Shown here: piece by piece, positions 1-9,739 of the stretch
How the letters are laid out: each line of letters opens with the position of its first letter
Position numbering within the stretch: position 1 is the stretch's first letter
From: Martelella mediterranea
Lineage (GTDB): Bacteria; Pseudomonadota; Alphaproteobacteria; Rhizobiales; Rhizobiaceae
Reading direction: 5' to 3'
Assembly: GCF_021021415.1 (NCBI RefSeq)
Contig: NZ_JAINWJ010000023.1
Location: 1-48,370 of the forward strand
DNA length: 48,370 nt
The notes under the pieces: generated by a model
Told to the model about the DNA's origin: nothing
Database searches by the model: none
What the model saw: the letters and a program-made list of their open reading frames with translations, nothing else
Translations under genes and position numbers: made by a program

Positions 1-32
1 CCGCTTTAACAATAGGCCGTTTTCAACAAACA

Positions 33-79
33 ATCCTCGGCCTTGTGCCGAGGATCTAACTACCGCTCCACGCGAGCGG
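33..79. repeat. Two adjacent small palindromes
   Basis: The first is ATCCTCGGC, five bases, then GCCGAGGAT (33-41 and 47-55). The second is CCGCTC, five bases, then GAGCGG (63-68 and 74-79). Neither is followed by a tight T-run. They may be a dispersed intergenic repeat or the end of a transcript entering from outside the window; the sequence alone does not decide. Confidence 0.5.
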
Positions 80-157
80 AGTTGGCGTTTCTGAGGAGAT
101 TGTATTTAAATAGTTTTTTTGGTCCGAGACGCTTGTCGTGGTCATATGTGCTTAGAC

Positions 158-181
158 CCTCGGGTCAAGCCCGAAGATGAC
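158..181. repeat. Copy of dispersed CTCGGGTCAAGCCCGAG repeat
   Basis: CTCGGGTCAAGCCCGA followed by AGATGAC matches the better copy at 11364-11391, with one arm imperfect. It is the first of three copies in this window. All lie between genes, and it resembles a short palindromic repeat common in rhizobial intergenic DNA. Confidence 0.5.
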
Positions 182-221
182 TCAGAAATGAAAAGCAGAG
201 TGAAGTGCCCTCTATCAACCG

Positions 222-253
222 ACCCGCCGCATCGCCGGCGGGTTTTGTTTTTG
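222..253 (+). terminator. Rho-independent terminator
   Basis: A perfect 8-bp stem ACCCGCCG (222-229) pairs with CGGCGGGT (236-243) around a six-base loop and runs straight into TTTTGTTTTT. It would end a plus-strand transcript that starts before base 1 or in the first 200 bases. It also argues that the ATP-grasp gene starts downstream, at about 433. Confidence 0.8.
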
Positions 254-432
254 CGCGGAAAGCGCCGGCGGCGGGCGGGCGTTGCACACTAAATCGGCGA
301 AGTATTGCGGAACTGCCTGTTTTTCGGCGCGTTTCTGTGAAGGAGCACTTTAAAAATGGTTGTCGCGCGGCAAGGCATGGTCCTTGCATTGCTGACGATG
401 TTGTATTGATATGTAAGAATAACAATCGGGGG

Positions 433-1854
433 ATGAACGCTTTGGCATTCGATGAAATGATGACCGCGGACAACCAGCCGCGCGCGCCCTACCAGGATTA
501 TTACGACTGGTACAGCCAGCAAAATCCTGCATCATTGATCGCTAAATCCCGAGATGCCGAAAACATATTCCGCAAGACGGGCATCACCTTTGCCGTTTAC
601 GGCCATGCCGACAGTTCGGAAAAGCTGATCCCCTTCGATATCGTTCCGCGCATCATCGCCGGGCGCGAATGGCGCAAGCTGGCCGCCGGCATCGAGCAGC
701 GCGTGATCGCCCTTAATGCCTTCCTGAAGGACATCTACCACAAGCAGGAAATCATCAAGGCAGGCCGCCTGCCGCGCCGGCTGATCGAGGAGAACGACGC
801 CTTCCTGCCGCAAATGATCGGCTTCGAGCCCCCCGGCGGGGTCTATACCCATATCGTCGGCACCGACATCGTGCGCACCGGCGAGGACCAGTTCTACGTG
901 CTGGAGGACAATGCCCGTACGCCCTCCGGCGTCTCCTACATGCTGGAGAACCGGGAAACCATGATGCAGATGTTTCCCGAACTGTTCTACAAGAACCGCG
1001 TGCGACGGGTGGAGGACTACCCACAGCTTCTGCGCCAAAGTCTTGCAACGCTGGCGCCACCCGGCTTTGCCGGCACCCGCCCGCGCGTGGCGGTGCTGAC
1101 CCCCGGTATCTATAATTCCGCCTATTACGAGCACTCCTTCCTCGCCGACATGATGGGCGTGGAACTGGTCGAGGGATCGGACCTGCGCGTCATCGACGGC
1201 AAGGTGCAGATGCGCACCACGCGCGGCTACCAGGCGATCGACGTGATCTACCGCCGCGTCGATGACGACTTCCTCGATCCGCTGACCTTCCGCCCGGATT
1301 CGGCGCTCGGCATTCCCGGCATCATGGATGTCTACCGCGCCGGCAACATCACCATCGCCAACGCGCCGGGCACCGGCATTGCCGATGACAAGGCGATCTA
1401 TTCCTACATGCCGGAGATCGTCGAATTCTACACCGGCCAGAAACCGCTTCTGGAGAACGTGCCGACATGGCGCTGTTCGGAACCGGAAAGCCTCGCCTAT
1501 GTGCTCGACAACATCGCCGACCTCGTGGTCAAGGAGGTCCATGGTTCGGGCGGCTACGGCATGCTGGTCGGCCCGACGGCAAGCAAGAAGGAGCTTGAGG
1601 ATTTCTCCGCCAAGCTGCGCGCCCGGCCGGGGAACTACATCGCCCAGCCCACGCTGTCGCTGTCGACCGTGCCGATCCTCGTCAAGAAGGGCATCGCGCC
1701 GCGCCATGTCGACCTTCGTCCCTATGTCCTGGTTTCCGATCGCGTCCGCATCATGCCCGGCGGGCTGACGCGCGTGGCGCTGAAGGAAGGCTCGCTGGTG
1801 GTCAATTCCAGCCAGGGCGGCGGAACCAAGGACACCTGGGTGCTGGAGGACTGA
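433..1854 (+). CDS. Circularly permuted ATP-grasp protein (COG2308 family)
   Basis: This is a 473-residue protein of the circularly permuted ATP-grasp group (DUF404/DUF407), predicted to form amide or peptide bonds with ATP; its substrate is unknown. Family features include the stretch from FRKTGITFAVYG through FDIVPRII and REWRKLAAGIEQRVIALNAF, the central VLEDNARTPSGVSY, and a glycine-rich nucleotide loop VKEVHGSGGYGMLVGP near residue 370. ATG at 433 has GGGGG directly against it with no spacing. TTG at 442 would give the usual family N-terminus MAFDEM and sits about nine bases after that purine run, so 442 may be the true start. The alpha-E gene follows after 2 bp and the transglutaminase after that. 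This trio is a conserved operon, proposed in comparative genomics to make or modify a small peptide-like molecule. Confidence 0.9.
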   Translation: MNALAFDEMMTADNQPRAPYQDYYDWYSQQNPASLIAKSRDAENIFRKTGITFAVYGHADSSEKLIPFDIVPRIIAGREWRKLAAGIEQRVIALNAFLKDIYHKQEIIKAGRLPRRLIEENDAFLPQMIGFEPPGGVYTHIVGTDIVRTGEDQFYVLEDNARTPSGVSYMLENRETMMQMFPELFYKNRVRRVEDYPQLLRQSLATLAPPGFAGTRPRVAVLTPGIYNSAYYEHSFLADMMGVELVEGSDLRVIDGKVQMRTTRGYQAIDVIYRRVDDDFLDPLTFRPDSALGIPGIMDVYRAGNITIANAPGTGIADDKAIYSYMPEIVEFYTGQKPLLENVPTWRCSEPESLAYVLDNIADLVVKEVHGSGGYGMLVGPTASKKELEDFSAKLRARPGNYIAQPTLSLSTVPILVKKGIAPRHVDLRPYVLVSDRVRIMPGGLTRVALKEGSLVVNSSQGGGTKDTWVLED

Positions 1855-1856
1855 TC

Positions 1857-2795
1857 ATGCTCGGAAAAACCGCAAACGGCCTCTACTGGATGTTTCGCTA
1901 TATCGAGCGCGCGGAGAACATGGCCCGGCTGATCGATGCCGGCCAGCGGGTGTCGCTGACCCGCTCCAAGGGCGCCGACGACTGGGACGGCATCCTGCAG
2001 AGCGCCGGCGTTCAGGAGGCCTATTTCGAGGTCTACGACAAGCTGACGGCCGATAACGCCATCGACTTTCTGCTGCGCGACCGCCGCAATCCCTCCAGCG
2101 TCGTCTCCTGCATCGATTCCGGCCGCCAGAACGCCCGCATGGTGCGCACCGCGCTGACCCGGGAAACCTGGGAAGCGACCAACGAGTGCTGGATCGACAC
2201 CCGCGCGCTGCTGGGCGCCAAGGTGAAGCCGGCCGACCTGCCCAAGGCGATCGACGTGATCAAGCACCGGACCGCGCTGATCCGCGGGGCCTTCCACGGC
2301 TCGATGCTGAGGAACGAGATCTATAATTTCGCCCATATCGGCACCTTCATCGAGCGCGCCGACAACACCAGCCGCATTCTGGACGTGAAATATTACGTGC
2401 TCCTGCCTTCGGTGCACCATGTCGGCACCTCGCTCGACAATCTGCAGTGGGAATCGATCCTGCGATCGGTCTCCGCCCACCGCGCCTATGGCTGGGTGCA
2501 TAACGGCGAATACCGGCCGAGCGAGATCGCCGAGTTTCTGCTTCTGGACGTGCAGCTTCCGCGCTCGCTCGCCTATTGCTACGAGAAGATCGTGCTGAAC
2601 CTCGACTACCTGGCCGCCGATTATGGCGCCCGGGTGCAGGCGCACGAAACCGCCCATGCGATCCGCAACACGCTGAGAACGCAGAAGATCAAGACGATCA
2701 TGGATAACGGCCTGCATGAATTCCTGGAGGATTTCGTCAGCCGCAACAATATCGTCAGCCAGCAAATCAGCGAGGGGTATCGCTTCTACGTCTGA
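1857..2795 (+). CDS. Alpha-E domain protein (DUF403, COG2307)
   Basis: A 312-residue, all-helical protein without a signal peptide. The opening LGKTANGLYWMFRYIERAENMARLIDAG is the hallmark of the alpha-E family, and the length is normal for it. The biochemical role is not established. The family is nearly always encoded beside a circularly permuted ATP-grasp and a transglutaminase-like protein, sometimes fused to the former, so it is thought to be a partner or scaffold of that enzyme. The start is 2 bp after the preceding stop, implying translational coupling; the next gene begins 29 bp after this stop. Confidence 0.9.
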   Translation: MLGKTANGLYWMFRYIERAENMARLIDAGQRVSLTRSKGADDWDGILQSAGVQEAYFEVYDKLTADNAIDFLLRDRRNPSSVVSCIDSGRQNARMVRTALTRETWEATNECWIDTRALLGAKVKPADLPKAIDVIKHRTALIRGAFHGSMLRNEIYNFAHIGTFIERADNTSRILDVKYYVLLPSVHHVGTSLDNLQWESILRSVSAHRAYGWVHNGEYRPSEIAEFLLLDVQLPRSLAYCYEKIVLNLDYLAADYGARVQAHETAHAIRNTLRTQKIKTIMDNGLHEFLEDFVSRNNIVSQQISEGYRFYV

Positions 2796-2824
2796 CGCAG
2801 AAGCGTGAAAAGGGACAGGAAACT

Positions 2825-3643
2825 ATGCTTTTGAACATCAGCCATGTGACTGAATACAGTTACGACGAGCCGGTTCAGTTCTCCCTGCAGCGGCTGCGGC
2901 TGACGCCGGTGAGCGCCGCGAGCCAGACCGTGAAGGACTGGACGGTATCAATCGAGGGCGCCAAGAGCGAGGTTGCCTATATCGACCAGTATGAAAACCA
3001 TGTCCGCCTCGTCTCGGTGGAAGGCGACCACAAGACCGTGCGGCTGACTGCGGCAGGCGTGGTCGAAACCCGCGATACCGACGGTATTTTCGGTCCGGCC
3101 TCGCCCGATATTCCGCTCTGGCTGTTCCTGCGGCCGACGCCGCTGACGATGGCGGAAGAGCCGATCAAGGCGCTTATCGCCCGCCTTGAAGGCGATTCCG
3201 ATCTCGCCCGGCTGCACGATCTGATGGCCATCCTGCACAAGTCGATGACCTTCAAGCCCGGCTCCACCTCGATTGCGACCACCGCCGCCGAGGCGCTGGA
3301 AAACAAGGAAGGCGTCTGCCAGGACTACGCCCATATTGTGATCGCCGCGGCGCGCGCGATGAAGGTGCCGGCGCGCTATGTCTCGGGCTATCTCTATATG
3401 GAGGAAGGCCCCAACCAGACCGCAAGCCACGCCTGGGCGGAATGCTATCTGGAGGGCCTCGGCTGGGTCGGCTTCGACGCCGCCAACAAGGTCTGCCCGG
3501 ACGAACGCTACGTCCGCGTCGCCACCGGCCTCGACTACCGCGACGCCGCCCCCGTCTCCGGCATGACCATCGGCGGCGGCCGCGAAACGCTCGAGGTAAA
3601 GCTCAGCGTGGCCGGCCAGAGCCAGTCGCAGAGCCAGAGTTGA
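2825..3643 (+). CDS. Transglutaminase-like cysteine protease (COG1305)
   Basis: A 272-residue protein with the bacterial transglutaminase N-terminal beta domain (about 1-80), then a papain-like transglutaminase core. The triad is visible: Cys165 in GVCQDYAH, His202 in SHAWAE and Asp218 in GFDAAN, with the normal family spacing. Proteins of this kind next to ATP-grasp/alpha-E are taken to cleave or transfer peptide bonds of the product. There is no signal peptide, so it is probably cytoplasmic. GGACAGGAAACT before the ATG is a fair ribosome-binding site. The C-terminus ends in a glutamine/serine repeat (QSQSQSQS), which looks like recent triplet-repeat growth. It is the last gene of the operon; the Anbu protease that often accompanies this trio is absent. 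Confidence 0.88.
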   Translation: MLLNISHVTEYSYDEPVQFSLQRLRLTPVSAASQTVKDWTVSIEGAKSEVAYIDQYENHVRLVSVEGDHKTVRLTAAGVVETRDTDGIFGPASPDIPLWLFLRPTPLTMAEEPIKALIARLEGDSDLARLHDLMAILHKSMTFKPGSTSIATTAAEALENKEGVCQDYAHIVIAAARAMKVPARYVSGYLYMEEGPNQTASHAWAECYLEGLGWVGFDAANKVCPDERYVRVATGLDYRDAAPVSGMTIGGGRETLEVKLSVAGQSQSQSQS

Positions 3644-3667
3644 AATCGATGCCGCTTGCCCCAAACA

Positions 3668-3802
3668 ATCTCTCCCCTTGAGGGAGAGATGCCCCGACAG
3701 GGGCGGAGAGGGGTGAACCCTTTCCTCATACTCGGAGTTTGCGGCTTATGCCCATACCCCTCTCTGTCGCTTTCGCGACATCTCCCCCTCAAGGGGGGAG
3801 AT
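3668..3802. repeat. RIME-like palindromic mosaic element, copy 1
   Basis: Two arms face each other. The left arm is a 23-bp palindrome of ATCTCTCCCC type (3668-3690) followed by GCCCC-GACA-GGGGC (3691-3704). The right arm is GTCGC-TTTC-GCGAC (3766-3779) followed by a palindrome ATCTCCCCC/GGGGGGAGAT (3780-3802). This is the layout of the Rhizobium-specific intergenic mosaic elements. It lies between two convergent genes and could fold into strong transcript ends. A second copy in the opposite orientation lies at 48204-48352. Confidence 0.8.
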
Positions 3803-3830
3803 CGTGGGCTGATAGGTCTTGCCTCAGGGT

Positions 3831-5504
<1,674 letters not shown>

Positions 5505-5515
5505 CTATTGAGGTC

Positions 5516-6508
5516 TCAAAGCGCGAACTGGTAGGTTTTCGGCATGAACATATAGCCTTGGTCAGTCTTCTCGACATAGCCGACCGAGGGGAACGGCATG
5601 TGATAGCCGAGGAACGGGATTTTCTCCGCCGCGACCATGTCGAAGACTTGGCGACGAGTCGCCGCCGCCATCTCCTTGTCCATGTCGAACCGCACCTGCC
5701 AGTCCGGCCGCTGCAGCGAAAGCACGTAGTGATTGGCGGTGTCGGCGGTGAGCAGCAATTGCCGACCGCCCGATTCGAGCATGAAGATCATGTGGCCCGG
5801 CGTATGGCCGAAAGCCTCCATGGCGGTGATGCCGGGCGCCACCTCATCGCCGCCCGTGATGAACCGCGCCTGATCGGCGAGCGGGACGATCAGTTTCGTG
5901 ACGCTTTCATGCCCGCCTTCCGCCGGCGTGCCGACGCGGGCCTCATCGCTCCAGAAGGCATATTCCTTGTCGCCGAACACATAGCTGGCATTGGGAAAGG
6001 CCGGTCCACCCTCCTCCATCAGCCCGTTGATGTGGTCGCCATGCATATGGGTGATCACCACGACATCGATATCGCCGGGCTGATAGCCATTGGCCTTCAG
6101 GCCCGCCATAAGCTGCCCCGCGCCCCAGGAGCGACCGGCCGGGCCCATGCCGGTGTCGAACAGGATCGTCTGCTCGCCGGTATCGACCAGCACCGGCGCG
6201 AAGCCGTTCACCATCTTGTCCTCAGGCAGGAAGTTTTCTTCCAGCAGTGCCGCGACGGTTGCCGGATCCTGCCCCGTGCCGAAGGTATCGCCCGGATTTT
6301 CCATCACGCGGGTGCCGTCCTCGACCACGACCAGCTTGAAATCGCCGAGGTTGAAGCTGTCCGCCCGGGGACCCCGCGACGTTTCCATCGTCTCTCCGTC
6401 GGCGGCGATCGCGCTGCCGCCTCTGGCGATAAAGGGCGCGGCAAGTGCGGTAATGCCGGCTGTCGCCATCAGGCGGCGGCGGTGAATGCCATTGTCTTCT
6501 GCCATCAT
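5516..6508 (-). CDS. Secreted MBL-fold metallo-hydrolase
   Basis: A 330-residue metallo-beta-lactamase-fold hydrolase. The metal motif THMHGDH is present at His154, His156, Asp158 and His159, followed by the later ligands in GHTPGH and TADTANH. The N-terminus (HRRRLMATAGITALAAPFIARGG) resembles a twin-arginine or Sec signal, so export to the periplasm is likely. AAGGAGGACG precedes two tandem ATGs; the second, at 6505, has better spacing. The substrate cannot be read from sequence: relatives include lactonases, methyl parathion hydrolase-like enzymes and thiol hydrolases. It is divergent from the MFS exporter. Confidence 0.85.
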   Translation of the reverse strand: MMAEDNGIHRRRLMATAGITALAAPFIARGGSAIAADGETMETSRGPRADSFNLGDFKLVVVEDGTRVMENPGDTFGTGQDPATVAALLEENFLPEDKMVNGFAPVLVDTGEQTILFDTGMGPAGRSWGAGQLMAGLKANGYQPGDIDVVVITHMHGDHINGLMEEGGPAFPNASYVFGDKEYAFWSDEARVGTPAEGGHESVTKLIVPLADQARFITGGDEVAPGITAMEAFGHTPGHMIFMLESGGRQLLLTADTANHYVLSLQRPDWQVRFDMDKEMAAATRRQVFDMVAAEKIPFLGYHMPFPSVGYVEKTDQGYMFMPKTYQFAL

Positions 6509-6604
6509 CGTCCTCCTTGAAATAAAAACACTGACTTTGGGGAGAAAACCACGGTTTCAAGACAATGAGTCCATTTCGGCCGCGCTCGGGTCTCACTTTT
6601 GCGT

Positions 6605-6654
6605 GAAACGCCGCGTGATTATCGTTTGGCGTTTCGGACGGTGGGGTCTAATAA
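6605..6654 (+). promoter_or_regulatory. Candidate promoter and operator of the MFS gene
   Basis: TTGGCG (6626-6631), a 17-base spacer and TAATAA (6649-6654) form a plausible promoter ending 39 bases before the MFS start. An inverted repeat with perfect 8-bp arms, GAAACGCC (6605-6612) and GGCGTTTC (6628-6635), overlaps the -35 box. That is the geometry of a repressor operator. No regulator gene is adjacent. This was found by eye and not tested. Confidence 0.45.
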
Positions 6655-6693
6655 GTATGCCTTTCGCATGTTTTTGACAGAGAAGTCCCGTCT

Positions 6694-8103
6694 ATGAATC
6701 CCGTCGTTCCGCTCATCATGGCTGTTGCCCTGTTCATGGAAAACATGGATTCAACGGTGATATCCACGGCGCTGCCGGCGATCGCCGCCGATCTCAATGT
6801 CGGGCCGATCACGCTGAAACTGGCGCTGACGACCTATATGGTGGCGCTGGCGATCTTCATTCCGGTCTCCGGCTGGATGGCCGACCGTTTCGGCGCCGCG
6901 CGGGTGTTTCGCTCCGCGATCCTCGTGTTCCTGCTGGGCTCGGTGGCCTGCGCCGTCTCCGGCAATCTGCTGGAATTCGTCGGCGCCCGCTTTCTGCAGG
7001 GCATGGGCGGGGCGATGATGACGCCGGTGGGCCGTCTCGTGATCCTGCGCACCACCGACCGCTCCGAACTGGTGCGCGCCATGGCGCTGTTGACGATCCC
7101 GGCGCTGGTCGGGCCGATGGCGGGCCCGCCGGTGGGCGGCTTCATCACTACCTATTTCTCCTGGCACTGGATCTTCCTGATCAATGTGCCGATCGGCATT
7201 GTCGGTCTCATCATGTCGGCCATATTCCTGCCGACGATCAAGGATGAGCCGACGTCGAACCTCGACTGGATGGGCTTCTTCCTGGTGGCGACCGCCGCTT
7301 CCGGCATCGTCTTCGGCATGTCGGTGATCTCGCTACCGGCCCTGCCGCCGTCAACCGGGATCATCACCACCTTGATCGGCATCGCGGCAGCACTTGCCTA
7401 TCTCTGGCACGCACGGCGCAAGGCCAATCCGCTCCTGAACCTGAAGCTGTTCCAGACGCCGACCTATCGCGCGGCGGTGGGCGCCTCGGCCTTCTTCCGG
7501 ATGGCGACCGGCGCGTTTCCGTTTCTGATGCCGCTGATGCTGCAGCTCGGCTTCGGGCTCAACCCGTTCCAGTCCGGCATGATCACCTTTGTCGGCGCGG
7601 TCGGCGCGCTGGTGATGAAGTTCGTAGCGCCGCGCGTCTTTGCCGCCTACGGTTTCCGCACCGTGCTGATGGTTGCAGCACTCGGCGCCTCGCTGCTGAC
7701 GATGAGCTTCGCCTTCTTCGAGGCGACGACGCCCTACATCATCATTGTCACGCTGCTGTTTGCCACCGGGCTCTGCCGCTCGTTCTTCTTCACCGGCGTC
7801 AACGCGCTCGGCTATGCCGATATCGAGCCGGCGCAGGCAAGTCAGGCAACGGCTTCGACCTCGATGTTCCAGCAGGTCAGTCTCGCGCTTGGCGTCGCCT
7901 TCGCCGCAACCATCCTCGAGGTCACGGGCTGGATTACCGGCGAAGGCCTGACGGTCCAGCACTTCCACATCGCCTTTTTCGTTGTTTCCTTCATTTCGCT
8001 GGCCGCGATCATTCCGCTGTTGCGGCTTGACGCCGACAGCGGCTCCGCCGTTTCCGGTCACAGACGGCTGAAGCCGGAGGCCAGCGGCGAAGCGGCCGAA
8101 TGA
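6694..8103 (+). CDS. MFS drug exporter, DHA2 family, MdtD/HsrA-like
   Basis: A 469-residue inner-membrane protein with about 14 hydrophobic helices, a proton-driven exporter by family. The first helix carries MDSTVISTALPAI, the DHA2 acidic signature, and loop 2-3 carries motif A, GWMADRFGAARVFRS (about 60-74). The stretch GGAMMTPVGRLVILRT, followed by SWHWIFLINVPIGI, is very close to the E. coli MdtD/HsrA type. The compound exported cannot be told from sequence. The ribosome-binding site is weak. It is transcribed divergently from the MBL-fold hydrolase across 185 bases. Confidence 0.9.
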   Translation: MNPVVPLIMAVALFMENMDSTVISTALPAIAADLNVGPITLKLALTTYMVALAIFIPVSGWMADRFGAARVFRSAILVFLLGSVACAVSGNLLEFVGARFLQGMGGAMMTPVGRLVILRTTDRSELVRAMALLTIPALVGPMAGPPVGGFITTYFSWHWIFLINVPIGIVGLIMSAIFLPTIKDEPTSNLDWMGFFLVATAASGIVFGMSVISLPALPPSTGIITTLIGIAAALAYLWHARRKANPLLNLKLFQTPTYRAAVGASAFFRMATGAFPFLMPLMLQLGFGLNPFQSGMITFVGAVGALVMKFVAPRVFAAYGFRTVLMVAALGASLLTMSFAFFEATTPYIIIVTLLFATGLCRSFFFTGVNALGYADIEPAQASQATASTSMFQQVSLALGVAFAATILEVTGWITGEGLTVQHFHIAFFVVSFISLAAIIPLLRLDADSGSAVSGHRRLKPEASGEAAE

Positions 8104-8108
8104 GTTCG

Positions 8109-8172
8109 CAAAACGCCAAAACGAATATTTTCGAACATTTTCTTTGACAAAACGAATGTATCCGCGCATGCT
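8109..8172 (+). promoter_or_regulatory. glpD promoter with CAAAACGAAT repeats (possible GlpR sites)
   Basis: Three direct repeats lie upstream of glpD: CAAAACG (8109-8115), CAAAACGAAT (8117-8126) and CAAAACGAAT (8148-8157). The last overlaps TTGACA (8144-8149), which with CATGCT at 8167-8172 forms a candidate promoter with a 17-base spacer. Read on the other strand the repeat is ATTCGTTTTG, similar to sites of DeoR-family repressors such as GlpR. A TTCGAACATT half-site like the enteric GlpR operator sits at 8130-8139. No glpR lies in this window. Confidence 0.5.
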
Positions 8173-8198
8173 TCCCCCGTTCACCAGCGGGAGCGCGC

Positions 8199-9701
8199 AT
8201 GTCGGAACCTGTCGACATTTTTGTTATCGGCGGCGGCGTCAATGGCGTCGGCGTGGCGCGTGATGCCAGCGGGCGCGGACTGACAGTGGCGCTCGCGGAG
8301 ATGCACGACCTTGCCTCGGCCACCTCCTCGGCTTCGACCAAGCTCTATCATGGCGGGCTGCGCTATCTCGAATATTACGAATTCCGGCTGGTGCGCGAGG
8401 CGCTGATCGAACGCGAGGTGCTGCTGAAGGCGATGCCGCACATCGCATGGCCGATGCGTTTCGTGCTGCCGCACCACAAGGGCCTGCGCCCCTGGTGGCT
8501 GGTGAGACTCGGCCTGTTCCTCTACGACCATCTCGGCGGGCGCAAGATCCTGCCCGCCACCAAGGCGCTCGATCTTTCCCGCGACGAGGCCGGCAAACCG
8601 CTCAAAAACGAATATCGGCGCGCATTCGAATATTCCGACTGCTGGGTGCAGGATGCCCGCCTTGTTTCGCTGATGGCGCGCGATGCCGCCGCGCGCGGTG
8701 CGCGGATCATGACCCGCACGCGGGTGACCGGGGCCGAACAGGTGGCGGGTGAGGATGGTACGACGCTGTGGAAGATCTCTCTTGAAAATGCCGCCGGCCC
8801 GCAGCCGCCGGTCCATGCCCGCGCGCTGGTGAATGCCGGCGGGCCCTGGGTCGCCGATCTGCTGAAAGACACGCTCGGCATCGAGACGAAGGAAAAAGTG
8901 CGCCTCGTGCGCGGCAGCCATATCGTCACCCGCAAGCTTTACGACCATGACCGCTGCTACTTCTTTCAGGGCTCCGACGGCCGGATCATCTTCGCGATCC
9001 CCTACGAGCAGGATTTCACCCTGATCGGCACCACCGATCAGGACCACCACGGCCCGGCGAGCGAAGCGAAATGCACGCCCGAGGAGGCGGACTATCTCTG
9101 CCGCTTCGCCTCGGAATATTTCGAAAAGCCGGTCACGACCGACGATATCGTGTGGACCTATTCCGGCGTCCGTCCGCTTTATGATGATGGCGCTTCCTCC
9201 GCCACCGAGGCGACGCGGGATTATGTGCTTTCGCTGCGCAAGGAAGGCGCGCCGCTACTCAGCGTCTTCGGCGGCAAGATCACCACCCATCGCAAGCTTG
9301 CCGAGGCGGTTATCCACAAGCTGTCCCACTATTTTCCACAGGCGGGCGACGACTGGACGGCAACATCGACATTGCCCGGCGGCGACTTTCCGGTTGCCGA
9401 CACGGCGGCCATGCCCGACAGGCTCGTCCGCGATTACCCCTTCCTCGACCGTGCCGCTGCCTTGCGACTGATCCGCAGCTATGGCAGCGAATGCTGGGAC
9501 GTGCTTGGCGATGCAAAAACGCCCGCCGATCTCGGTCGCGATTTCGGCGCCGGGCTTTACGAGGCCGAGGTGCGCTGGCTGATGGAAAAGGAATTTGCCG
9601 TCACGGCGGAGGATATCGCCTTTCGCCGCACCAAGTGCGGCCTTAGGATGAGCAGCGAGGAAATCGCGGCGCTTGACGATTGGCTGAAGGCGGTCGATTG
9701 A
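8199..9701 (+). CDS. glpD: Aerobic glycerol-3-phosphate dehydrogenase
   Basis: A 500-residue FAD-dependent, membrane-associated enzyme that oxidises sn-glycerol 3-phosphate to dihydroxyacetone phosphate and passes electrons to quinone. The FAD-binding motif is at residues 9-18 (VIGGGVNGVG). The next conserved segment is SSASTKLYHGGLRYLEYYEFRLV, and later WTYSGVRPLYDD is seen. Length equals E. coli GlpD (501). glpK follows after 38 bases, forming a glycerol-use operon. No glycerol facilitator or glpR lies next to it. Confidence 0.96.
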   Translation: MSEPVDIFVIGGGVNGVGVARDASGRGLTVALAEMHDLASATSSASTKLYHGGLRYLEYYEFRLVREALIEREVLLKAMPHIAWPMRFVLPHHKGLRPWWLVRLGLFLYDHLGGRKILPATKALDLSRDEAGKPLKNEYRRAFEYSDCWVQDARLVSLMARDAAARGARIMTRTRVTGAEQVAGEDGTTLWKISLENAAGPQPPVHARALVNAGGPWVADLLKDTLGIETKEKVRLVRGSHIVTRKLYDHDRCYFFQGSDGRIIFAIPYEQDFTLIGTTDQDHHGPASEAKCTPEEADYLCRFASEYFEKPVTTDDIVWTYSGVRPLYDDGASSATEATRDYVLSLRKEGAPLLSVFGGKITTHRKLAEAVIHKLSHYFPQAGDDWTATSTLPGGDFPVADTAAMPDRLVRDYPFLDRAAALRLIRSYGSECWDVLGDAKTPADLGRDFGAGLYEAEVRWLMEKEFAVTAEDIAFRRTKCGLRMSSEEIAALDDWLKAVD

Positions 9702-9739
9702 AGGCAAGCGCCGTGCAGTAAAACGGGGAGGAGAAACCC

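Larger units (their letters stand above)
1..432. other. Intergenic region with palindromes and a terminator
   Basis: No convincing gene lies here. An open frame runs through from base 205, but it crosses a strong terminator hairpin and its translation before residue M at 433 looks like random basic sequence, so I do not count it as coding. The stretch holds a 9-bp perfect hairpin at 33-55, a 6-bp hairpin at 63-79, a copy of a dispersed inverted repeat near 158-181, the terminator at 222-253, and by inference the promoter of the downstream operon. A weak promoter guess is TTGCAT at 384-389 with TGATAT at 407-412; only half of each box matches consensus. Confidence 0.6.

Noticed and set aside
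205-432. In-frame extension of the ATP-grasp gene from GTG 205
   Set aside because: It runs through a strong terminator hairpin, has no family similarity, and homologs begin near MAFDEM at about 433-442.
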